Origin: Pelagophyceae sp. CCMP2097
Lineage: Eukaryota; Sar; Pelagophyceae
NCBI GenBank assembly: GCA_026770575.1
Contig: MU657259.1
Location: 78,624-100,402 of the forward strand
DNA length: 21,779 nt
Reading direction: 5' to 3'
Shown here: in pieces, positions 8,701 to 18,000 of the stretch
How positions within the stretch are numbered: position 1 is the stretch's first letter
How the letters are laid out: each line of letters begins with the position of its first letter
The notes under the pieces: generated by a model
The model's database searches: none
The model's input: only the letters and a program-made list of their open reading frames with translations
Told to the model about the DNA's origin: nothing
Translations under genes and position numbers: made by a program

Positions 8701-10692
8701 CGCACGGCGCTCGTGGCCATGGAGCGGCCGCTCGGCGCGGAAGACGCGGTCGAGATGTCGGCGGAAGTTGGCGCATGCCTCGAACGCCTCGCGGGCCTCG
8801 ACGTCGCTGGAAAGCACGCGCCCCTCGCCGCGTTGAAGGCGAGGCTCGACACGGCCGTGGCGGCCGGCGACGGGGCGCGCCTCGAGGCGTGGGAAGCCAC
8901 AAAAGGCCTCGAAGCGCTCGTGGCGCGGTGCGCGGCGGCGGCGGCAGCGGCGGCGCTGTCTGCGGCGACGCTGCGCGGGGCGTCGGCCGAAACGGAGTCG
9001 AGGACGGCGCAGGACTTTTCGGCCCGCGTTTCCGCCGCCGAGGCCATTGTCGTCGGCGCCGCGGCGACGGCAGACCGCGCCGACGCGGAATTTTTGGAGA
9101 TGAGGCCGGCTGTAGAGGAAACGCTCGCCGCCGCGTACGAAGACATCACTGCGCTCGAGGGCGCCCGCGCGCAGCGGGCCGCGCACGCGGCAGAGAGGGA
9201 ACTGGCCGACCGCGACGCCGCGCCGGAGCGGACAGCTCCGCAGCCGCCCGCGATCGGCGCCACTGAGTTTGGCGCCGCGCCCCCCCTGCCGCCCGACGCG
9301 GCGTCTCCGGCCGGGTTGCCGCGCGTCTCCGCGCCGCGGGCGTCGGCGCGGCCGGCTTCTCTTCGCGAGTCGTCGTTTCGCCTCCAGTCGGCGCGTTTGT
9401 GCCTGCCCGCGGCGGCGCTCGCGGACCCGTCGCGGCCGCCGCGCGGCTGGGACGCGCACTGGGACGCGGGCTACGGCCTGTTCTACTACTTTAATTCGTG
9501 CACGGGCGAGACGCAGTGGGAGCCTCCGACGGCGCCGGCGGGCACGTCGCCGGCCTTCTTCCAAGAGGCGCGGCGGCGGTCCGTCGACTTTGCGGCCGCC
9601 GCGGCGAGGGCGGAATACGAAGCGCCCGCGGCCGGCCGCGGCGCGGCGTACAGCGCGTCCGCGATGGCGCACCTGGCGTCGGCGAGGCACGTTGGGTACA
9701 TGATGAAACAGGGTCGGTGGACGTCGAGGTGGAAGCCGAGGTGGTTTGTCCTCGAGGACTCGCACTTGGAATACTTCGACAAGAGGCGCGACGCCGACGC
9801 GCTCGCCGGCGAGCGGAATCGCGGCGCGCGCGGCGGGATTGGCCGCGGGCGAGAGTCCAAACTCATGCGCCTTTCGCCGACGAGCGTGACTTCCTTTACG
9901 GACACGGAGCACTGCTTCTGCGTCACGACGGGCGACGCTTCATGGTTCCTCGTCGCGCCCGACGAGCGAGACATGGCGCGCTGGATCGGCGCGATCAACG
10001 CGCACATCATCGAACTCCGCGCCAGCGACGCCGACGCCGAAACGCCGGCTTCCTCGACGGCGGCGACCTCTGGCGCTGTGTCTGGGGGCGCCGTCGCGAC
10101 TCCGCGCGTCGCCGGCGCGGCCCCGGCGCAGGCGAGCCCCGCCGATCCGACGGCGCCGGGCCGCGACTTTGTGCGCGCGGCGGCGACGATCGACGTGCGC
10201 ACGCACGCTGCACAAGACGCGCCGCTCACGGGCCAGCGCATCAAGCCGGGTGACGTGCTTCAGGTCTCGCGCACGCTCTCCGGGCCCGGCGCGGACTGGG
10301 CGCGCTTCGCCGATTGGGGTTGGGCGCCATTCAACAAAGCGGCCTTTGCGGCGGCGCCCGGCAAATGGGCCGAGCATTCGCCCGCCCTCAAGCTCCGCGT
10401 CTTCAAGGGTTCGCTGCCCGTGCCGCTGCGCCGCGGGCCCTCGAGTTTGGCGCAGCAGTGCTGCGAGGCGCTCATCGCAGGGGAACGCGTCGACGCAGTA
10501 GCGCAGTTCGTCCACGAGGCCAGCGCCGGCGACGACGACGCCAGTTCGACGTGGTTCAAGCTCGCCGCGCGCGGCTGGGCGCCGCTGCGGGACCCGATCA
10601 CGAAGAGGTTCAACCTCGAGCGCGCAGCCGACGCCCCCGAAGCCGCCAAAGCGTTTGCGCCGTTGAGGAGATTCTCCCTCTTCGGCAGGTAG
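5729..10692 (+). CDS. Unconventional myosin with WW, PH and two SH3-like tail modules
   Basis: Seven exons: 5729-6276, 6360-7536, 7632-7679, 7821-8032, 8107-8198, 8316-8445 and 8556-10692, about 1447 residues with phases matching throughout. Motor: SH3-like N-terminal subdomain (about 15-60), P-loop GESGAGKT at 164-171, switch I NANSSRF at 216-222, switch II DVFGFE at 427-432, and an actin-binding/converter region with FIRCVKPTPKMVPGE, QLRALGL and TRIPYEELLAKL. The motor ends near 735. The tail has an Ala-rich helical segment (about 736-965), a WW domain (1033-1059, GWDAHWDAGYG to TQWEPP), a PH domain (about 1115-1223, GYMMKQGRW, RWFVLEDSHLEYF, WIGAINAHI) and two SH3b-like modules (about 1282-1328 and 1351-1417), each ending in GWAP. 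No clear IQ motif remains. It is expected to be an actin-based motor using ATP and binding phosphoinositides and Pro-rich partners. Intron 5 is GC-AG (GCGAGT). Intron 6 (8446-8555) is the least certain. Confidence 0.88.
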
Positions 10693-11335
10693 CCGCCGGG
10701 GCGCCGTGGACGATGTTCTCCTCGAATTCGTACTGCATTGAAATGCTATCGCACGAGGGGCCTTCTTCGAGGGACCGGTTTCGACGTCGCCTCGTCTTGC
10801 GGCTTTGGCAATTGTATTCATACATCTCCAGAGTCGGAAAGTTTGAAGAGGAGACTGGGCGGGGTCTCCCAAACGTGATGGGGACGGAGTGTGATAGGCC
10901 CCGCCGTTCTTCCGCGCCTACGATAACGTGCCCCACCCGTTCTTCTTCGTCCTCGGACTCCCTTCGATGCGCTGGGATTAGAGATGGGAGTGATCGCTCA
11001 CTCCTTCCCCATCATGCAGCGTCGTTGACCCCTTGTATATATGTTCCCAGCCCACCTTGGACACCCGGGCTCGAGAGGCAATTGTACTCTTGGTCGCGGA
11101 GAGCTGCAAAGCCCGGGACCGTCCTCGCTCTGTTTGGTTTCCGTCGGCCGATTGCTGCCTCTCGGCGTCGCATCGGGCCCCCGCCGATGCGGCCGCCTCG
11201 AGTGCTGCGACCGTACCTGCCAGTGGTGCTGCGACCGCGATGGAGGCAAAGATGATTTGATTAATTCTTCACTTTTGAGAAGCTCCGCTGAATTAGTTTC
11301 GGGTGTTCTGTGAGAGCTTGGCCGGCACGTGCAGT
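10693..11335. other. Myosin 3' flank and intergenic DNA
   Basis: No gene is supported here. The first 100 bp or so (about 10715-10800, TTCTCCTCGAATTCGTACTG onward) are duplicated near 14369-14460 downstream of the decayed tail copy. A hairpin with an 8-bp perfect stem (CGCATCGG / CCGATGCG) and 7-nt loop lies at 11169-11191, and a TATATAT tract at 11036 has no gene near it. GC content falls toward the retrotransposon. Confidence 0.55.
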
Positions 11336-11573
11336 AATGTAATGTAATGTAATGTAATAGGAATCACAGGATGTCCAGTCCCGGAGGACCTTCTCCTGGC
11401 CTAGTCAGATCAACCAACTTAGCACGAATTTGATAGGATTTAAACAAAAAACGATAAATAAAAGCATCTAGGAATTGAGGAGTATTTTCATGCATGATGA
11501 AATCAACTTTAGCGCGAATAGACAATAGATCAAAGAGGGGGATTTTCTCACAGATTTTGCCAAAACATTCGTT
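11336..11573 (-). mobile_element. 5'-truncated non-LTR retrotransposon copy A
   Basis: This AT-rich block is almost identical to 11577-11805; the clearest difference is GCGAATAGAC against GCGAGTAGAC. Read on the minus strand it encodes the last 70 residues or so of a LINE ORF2 (ECFGKICEKIPLFDLL ... PGEGPPGLDIL, stop), then a short 3' UTR and a tail of (ATTAC)n, seen on the plus strand as (TAATG)4 at 11336-11357. Its 5' end abuts the TAATG tail of copy B. It is non-coding by itself. Confidence 0.8.
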
Positions 11574-12541
11574 AATGTAATGTAATGTAATAGGAATCAC
11601 AGGATGTCCAGTCCCGGAGGACCTTCTCCTGGCCTAGTCAGATCAACCAACTTAGCACGAATTTGATAGGATTTAAACAAAAAACGATAAATAAAAGCAT
11701 CTAGGAATTGAGGAGTATTTTCATGCATGATGAAATCAACTTTAGCGCGAGTAGACAATAGATCAAAGAGGGGGATTTTCTCACAGATTTTGCCAAAACA
11801 TTCGTCACGAGGAACAGCGTAGGCTGCACAATCGCCCAAAATATGGTACACAGATTCGAAACATTTCTGATGGCAGCATGGGGTGTAAGGGAAGGACCTG
11901 CATCGAAAAAGAGACCCACCAGAATTGGACGATTTATCTGTGTTGTGCCCTTTGCCGAATGCCTCAAAGCAGCTGAGACGAAGCTTCGTTTTCAAAATTC
12001 GGCCTTCGCGAAGATCCCAAGAAGTGTGTGGGTTGCGGAGAAGGTATGGAGCCGTGCGGTATGATATAGACCACTTCATGAGAGTTTGGATAGAATGAGA
12101 TATTGCAGATTGAGTTAAGAGTTTGTTCATCTGTAAGAAACATAAGGTGTCATGCGCCTTCGCTTTAATAGCAGCGGGACTGGGAACATGTTCACACCAA
12201 TCTAAGTCGATCGCGAGAGGTTCGAAATTGTGAGTGACACTATTCTGGACGTACTTGGGACCGCCAATCTCGGTACTAGTTTATGAACGCAATGCGATGT
12301 ACATTCGTTTAACCAGACGGTGATTAGGGAGCCCCAAAATATGGTTTCTAAACTTGAGGGCAGCCGCTTGGGCGCGAAAACTTTGATCGATAAGTCCAAG
12401 TTCGTAGTGGAATGCGGTTTTATTAGTGTATCTTGGCACACCCAAAAGCCTCCTGTAAATTGTATCCATCTCCTGTTGGATTGAGTCGCATTCCTCAAGT
12501 GACAAAGAGCCTTGAGAGCGGTTTGAAATCCTTCTATACAG
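11574..12541 (-). mobile_element. Non-LTR retrotransposon (LINE) 3' fragment, copy B
   Basis: On the minus strand one reading frame runs from about 12541 to the stop at 11597, broken only by a TAA at 12283-12281. It encodes the region downstream of the reverse transcriptase palm of a LINE ORF2: RRLLGVPRYTNKTAFHYELG and ALKFRNHILGLPNHRLVKRM match the typical post-RT segment, and the C-terminal Cys/His cluster around CCHQKCFESVYHILGDCAAY matches the CxxC...H...C knuckle of LINE ORF2 ends. The 3' end is (ATTAC)n. The fragment stops at about 12541, where GC-rich DNA begins, so the RT catalytic part and any endonuclease are missing. The clade was not determined. Base composition is much lower in GC than the surrounding genes. 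Confidence 0.8.
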
Positions 12542-12596
12542 TAGGCCCGCGTCCTCGTCGGACGCGTCCCATTCGCCAGGTATTCTCGTGGTGTCC

Positions 12597-12674
12597 TCTT
12601 TCTACGGAAATCTTTGGAGCTCTCTTTGTCACTGCTCGTCCACGCCCTGCTCGTCCACGACACGCGTCGCGTAA
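12597..12674. repeat. Dispersed GC-rich repeat, copy 3
   Basis: This copy carries CTACGGAAATCTTTGGAG, then ACTGCTCGTCCACGCCCTG, CTCGTCCACGACACGCGTCG and CGTAAGCC, in the same order as at 181-283 and 337-433. It lies about 55 bp past the 5' end of the retrotransposon fragment. Confidence 0.6.
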
Positions 12675-12679
12675 GCCTA

Positions 12680-12803
12680 CCCCCGAGGTCCGGACTTCAG
12701 CTCCTCTAGGATCAAGTGGTTATCTCACCCTCCTTGATTGCAGTCTCGGCTGCCTCTTGGATCAAGTGGTTATCTCACCCCCGAGGTCCGGGACTTCAGC
12801 TCC
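12680..12803. repeat. Interleaved short direct duplications
   Basis: Two modules each occur twice. CCCCCGAGGTCCGG-ACTTCAGCTCC is at 12680-12704 and 12778-12803 (the latter with one extra G), and GGATCAAGTGGTTATCTCACCC is at 12709-12730 and 12759-12780. The order P-Q-Q-P suggests more than one local duplication. The region is non-coding. Confidence 0.65.
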
Positions 12804-12912
12804 GAATTATTTGGAGCTCAAATATTTTCTTCGGGAGAACAATTTTGCCCTGGCGTCAGCAACAGGCCCGCCAGAGCGCGTCCCACTCGTCGTACGAGGT
12901 GCAACGCAGGCC

Positions 12913-14330
12913 ATGTCGAGGCGTACACCTCTGAAGGTTCGCTTCGCCGACAGCGTCGGCGCGTCCGCCTGGGTGACGACGCGTTTGAACTGGCCGACCG
13001 CACCGTCGTGCCGGAGGCGGCGCGTGCCGCGCCAGAGTCCCCGGCGCGGCCGGCGCCGCGGTCGCCGCGGAGGCCGGCGTCGCGCCTCCGCTGACGCCCG
13101 AACCGGCTTCCCCGGCTGCGGCGTCGACGCCGCGGCTCAATGCAACACGAATGTCGCGGTTTCGCGCGATTTGTCTTTGTCGCGGCTCAAGTCGCCGCGC
13201 AAGGGCCTGTCCGAGGCGGAGCTCGCCGACCCGTCGCGGGCGTCGCCCGAAGCGGCATCTTCCCCGGCTGCGTCGACGCCGCCGCGGCTCGACACGGCGC
13301 GAACGTCTCGGCCTCGGGCGGCGACTTCCCCGGCTGCATCGACGCCGCCGCGGCTCGCTTCGGCACGCATGTTGCGGCCGGCGTTTTCGCGCGAGGTGTC
13401 TTTGTCGCGGCTCGAGTCGCTGCGGCTCAAGTCGGCGTGCAAGGCCCTGCTGGCGGCGCCGCTCGCGGACCCGTCGCGGCCGCCACGCGGCTGGGACGCG
13501 CACTGGGACGCGGGCTACGGCCAGTTCTACTCGTTTAACAGCTGCACGGGCGAGACGCGGTGGGAGCCGCCGGCGACACCCGAGGACGCGTCGGAGGCCT
13601 TCTTCCACAAGGCGGCGCCGGTCCGTCGACTCCGAGGCGGCCACGGCGCGCGGCCCGCCAGCGGACGACGCGGCAGGCGGCGGCGCGGCGAACAGCGCGT
13701 CCCCGACGGCGCAGCTCGCGTCGCGCCACGAGGGCTACCTGATGAAACAGGGTCGGTGGACCGCGCGCTGGAAGCGGCGGTGGTTCATCCTCGAGGACTC
13801 ACACTTGGAGTACTTTGCCAATAAGCGGGACGCGGTCGCGAACGAGGGGTCCCCCGGGGCCAAGGACGGGTCTGCGCGTGTGTGCGAGTCGAAGCGCATG
13901 CGCCTCTCGGCGAAGAGCGTGGCGGCGTTTACTGACACGGCGCGCTGCTTTTGCGTCCGGACGGACAAATTTTCCTGGTTCCTCGTCGCGCCAGGGGAGG
14001 AAGACATGGCGAGGTGGATCGGCGCGATCAACGCACACATTATCGAACTCCGCGCCAGCGACGCCGCGTGCGCGGCCGTGTCACCGGACGCGGCCGTGTC
14101 GCCGGACGCGGCGTCGGCCTTCTTCCCGGAGGCGATGACACCGACCACCCTTTTGGCGCAGTTCGTCCATGCGGCGAGCGACGACGACGCCGGCACGGCG
14201 TGGCTCTAGCTCGCCGGTCGCGCGGCTGGGCGCCGCTGCAGGACCCATCACGAAGCGCTTCAACCTCGAGCGCGCCGACACGCCCGAAGCCGCCAAAACG
14301 CCGTCGAGGGGATTCTCTTCGCGGTAGCGG
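12913..14330 (+). pseudogene. Decayed or truncated duplicate of the myosin tail (WW-PH)
   Basis: From about 13380 the DNA closely follows the myosin tail from about 9349. LADPSRPPRGWDAHWDAGYG and TRWEPP (WW) are in one frame, and EGYLMKQGRW, RWFILEDSHLEYF, WFLVAP and WIGAINAHIIELRASDA (PH) are in another. Compared with the parent, a net 2-nt deletion lies just after the WW domain (AFFHKA against AFFQEA). About 400 bp spanning the first SH3-like module is missing. The parental WFK is replaced by WL then TAG at 14207-14209, with further indels up to 14330. Upstream, 13108-13390 carries three related units (CCCCGGCTGC...GACGCCG) and two VSLSRL/LSLSRL-type blocks. The frame is open from an ATG at 12913 (MSRRTPLKVRFAD), but no motor is present. 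A spliced WW-PH mini-protein cannot be excluded, because an intron could bridge the WW-PH frame change. Confidence 0.7.
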
Positions 14331-15041
14331 ACCGCCGGAGTGGCGACGCAACGCCTTTGAACCTAATTTTCTCCTCGATTTCATACTGCATTGAAATGGT
14401 ATCGCACGGGGCCTTCGTCGAGGGAGCGCGACCGTTTCAACGTGGCTTCCTCTGCGTGCGGCGCTGGCCTCGCGCTTGAGCGCGCGCCCAGGCCGTAGAA
14501 GTTCTTCTTGAGCGCGGCGTCGCTCTCGTCGGACCTACTAGGGTGTAATAGAAGAAGAAGAAGGGTGCCACCCAAGCCTACCTTGAAGGTACTGCCGTTT
14601 CGGGCGCCCCCTGGCCTCGGGTCCCGCTGTTCGAATGCTGCGTTTCCACCGTCCATCCCGTGACGGTTCGGGTTTTCCAGACATCATCTCCCCGACACGA
14701 GTTCGGAGCAGCGCGTGGTCATCTGCGCCGTCCGCAAAGCGGCGGCTTTCGAGGAGCGTGCATCGGATGCGGTGTCCAGGCGCGGCCGGCGTGGTGCCAG
14801 CACTGCCCGGTGAGTTGAACAGAACCCTGGGTTCACCAGTGAAAGCTCCCCAAAGCCGCACGCGATTCCGCCCCCCCCGCATCGCAGTACCGGCTGCGCG
14901 TCGCATTCGAACCGGCACGTCCGGATGGGCGGCGTTGGCTAGAGTTGTATTAAAACGAGGGTTTTTGGCGCCTCGCTGGCAGGCTCGGTGTCGTCTCGTT
15001 TTTAAGGAGGCATGGCCGGGCCCCTTTCGCCACTCGGCCGG
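14331..15041. other. Intergenic DNA with duplicated myosin 3' flank
   Basis: About 14369-14460 is homologous to the myosin 3' flank at 10715-10800 (shared TACTGCATTGAAATG and ATCGCACG). A GAA-type triplet run lies near 14548. No gene is seen in the rest. The sequence near 14955-15005 contains AAAACGAGG and CTCGTTTTTAAGG in inverted orientation, possibly in the 3' region of the following minus-strand gene. Confidence 0.5.
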
Positions 15042-18000
15042 CTAGTAGTACGTCTGCAGTGGCCTCGGCGGCATGGCGGCGGCGTCGAAGCGGAAGAAAT
15101 AATCTTCGAAGAAGCAAACGTTGCGCGGCGACAGCGACGGCACGAGCCTAGCGCGGCACGGCGTTGACGGCGGCGGAATCACGCGTCGTTTCGCGTCGAC
15201 GGCCACGAGCCCGGCCGCGGGTCGCCTCCGCTCAAAGCTCGTTTTTTGGCTTTTCCAGGTTTCCCGGTTCGCCAGGCGCGGCTCCTCGCGGCGAGTCGTA
15301 GTGTTCGGCGGGCGCATAGGCGGGGTTGCGAAAGGCTTCTGCGTGGTCGGCGACGTACCACCAAAAGGGCGCCGTGGACTCTGGCAGTCGCTTTGCGGCT
15401 CGCGCGGCGAACGAGTCCTCGAGGAAGGTACCGTAGCGGCACGAGTGCACCGCGTCCTGCATCGCGAGGAGGAGCCGGGCGTCGAACTCGAAGTGGCGCG
15501 GGAACTGGCGCAGGAGCTGGAACACCGTGTCGACGAAGAGGAGGAAGACAGGCGCGCGCTGCTCCGCGGGCGAGTCGTCGCAGTGTCCGCACCTCTCATC
15601 AAACTTGTGGCCAAAGTCGACCCATTCTCGCTGCACCAAGGCGAGGAAGCCGTCGATGGTGCGGAACCGCGGCTCGAGCATGAGCAGAGCCAGGACTGTG
15701 ACTTGGGGCGTGCGGTCCCAGCCGTCCGAGCAGTGCACGAGCACAGCCGCCTTGTCGTGGTGGACGCACTCGACGGCGCGCACGGCCAGGGCCAGGATGG
15801 CGTGGACCTGCTTGAGCCAGGTGGAGGCGTCTAGTTTCCCAAGCCAGCAGGCGCCGGGCTCGGAGTCGCGCGCGTCGGGTTCTCCCCGGCAGAGCGCGTG
15901 GACGGCGGCCAGCGCGTCGCGCGCGGCGTGGATGTTGGCCACGTTGCCGTAGACGAGGTCGCAGCCCTCGTAGTACTTTGTCAGCTCGGTCCCGAGGCCC
16001 ATCATGCGGTTGCCCTGCGCGGCCACCTTACTGCGCGCGTCGAGGATGACGAGCTTCTGCGCCGCGCAGAGTCTGCGGAGCTCGTCGACGTAGCGCTCGT
16101 CGTCGCAGGACCGCTTGTTCTGGACGCCTGGCTTGGGCTGCGAGGCGCGCGAAATCGTCGCGCCGCTTTGCGGGTCCGGGGACATCCACACCACCACGGG
16201 CAGGCGTCCCTTGCTGCGGTAGGCGCAGACGCGCTTCAGCTCCAGGTCCGAGAGGGCCGACGGCACGACGAGCTGCGGCGGGTACGTCTCGCACAGCGCC
16301 AAAGCCTCGCACTGCGTCACCAGTCGCAGGCCGCGCCGCGGGTACGCCGCCACCGCCCACGGCCGAAGCACCATCGCCTCGTACTCGCCCGCCAGAGAGT
16401 ACCGCGCCATGACCGGCAAAGCGCGCGCGCGCCGGCTAAACGCCTCGGCCGCACGCTCCGCCGGCCGCAGAGGGAACGGCGGCGGCAGCGAGCCCGACGG
16501 CGAGCCCGACGGCGAGCCCGGCGGCGACGACGCGCCCGACGAGTCCTCGCCGTCCGCTCGTGGGCCGTCGTCCAAGTCCTTTGGCGCCTCGGGGGGCGCG
16601 GCCGCCGACGCGGCGAGGGAGTCGTCCATGAGCCCGGAGAAATGCGCGCGCGCGAACGCGTCGGGCGCGCGCGAGAAGGCGAGGGCGTGGACGGCGCGCG
16701 CGACGTTGAGCGCGGCGTCGGCGAGGCGGTCCGGCACTGAGAATCTGCGGCGCTGGCCGTCCTTGGCGGTAAAGACGAGGAAGCGCTGCTGCGCGGCCGC
16801 GGGCGGCGGCGCCGTCGACGGATTCGCCTGCGAGAGCTCGCAGCGCGCGAGCGATCGCATGGGCATCTCCCAGTCGTGCGAGCCGCTCGAGGCGAAGGGC
16901 GGCCGAATGCCGACGCCGATGGGGTGGAAGACGAGGCGGTACGACGTGGCATACAACTCGCCGCTGAAACTGGCGTGGTTCAGCGCGCCGCAGCGGTCCG
17001 GCGACGGGATGGCCGCGTCGAGAAGGACGCACGCCGTGTGCGCGAAGACCACCTCGCCCGCAAAAGCGCAGAGCCGGTAGCCGTCAGGCGCCACAGGCGG
17101 CTCGGGCAGCGGCTGCGGCGCGCCCTCGCGGTCCGCCGACGCGCGCGCCGCCGGCCGGCCGGTGCCGAACGCGGCCACGACGCCGAGGCTCTCGGACGCG
17201 AGCGGGAACGGCTCGACGGCGGCCGCGACGGCGGCGGCGTAAAACGAAAGGCCCTTTACCGGGCTCGCCTGCGGCGCGTAGCCGCCCGCCGCGGGCGACG
17301 CGGCGGCAGCGGCGCCGCCGGGCCCGTGCTGCGCGCGGCTCTGCTGCAATTTCAGCGCGTCGGCCTGCTGGTCCAGCTCGTGCTCGCGCAGCGTCGCGCG
17401 GCGGAACGCGACGGCCACGGGCCGGCCGACGCCGCGCAGCAGCGCCACGGCGTCGTGGAGCGTCGCCGACGTCGGCAGCCGCCGGCCGTTGACCGCCTCC
17501 ATGGCGTCGCCCGCGTTTGGCGCGGATCGGCCCGCGGGTTTTGCCGCGGAGAAGCCGTTGACGACGAGGCCGCGCGCGCGGCGCGTCAGGAGGATCCCCA
17601 GCGGCCCGTCGCCGAAGATGACCACCTCGACGTCGTCGCTCGCCTCGGCGGCCACGCCCGGGTCGCGGAACGCCGCCGCGTCGCGCGCCAAAGCGAACTC
17701 CAAATCGCGCGCCGGCGCCACCTACAAGCACCATGCAGGCTCCTGGATGCCGCCGCGTCGAAAAGCGACGTTTCCCCCGAGGCGCGGGGCCACTTACGTC
17801 GACCATGGCGCGCGCATCGGCGAGGAGCGCGTCGCGCTGCCGGACGACGAGGGCGGCAACGCAGGCGCGGGCGAACTCTTGGAAGAAGCCCGCGCCGGCG
17901 TCGGGCTCGTCCGAGGGATGCAGCGCCGGGAGCAGCACGTCCCAGACGCCCAAAGCGTCGCGCTCGTCGACGCTCGCAAAGAGGGCCTCGAGCCAGAGGC

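Noticed and set aside
8464..9912. 482-residue minus-strand open frame
   Set aside because: Arg-rich shadow lying exactly opposite the myosin tail, which has clear WW and PH domains.
11033..11260. 75-codon open frame after a TATATAT tract
   Set aside because: No ATG start in frame at the beginning, no family resemblance and no coding-type composition.
14535..14565. GAA triplet run
   Set aside because: Short simple-sequence tract with no link to a gene.
14895..14925. T-loop-like CATTCGAACCGG sequence
   Set aside because: Flanking bases do not form a T stem or acceptor stem on either strand.
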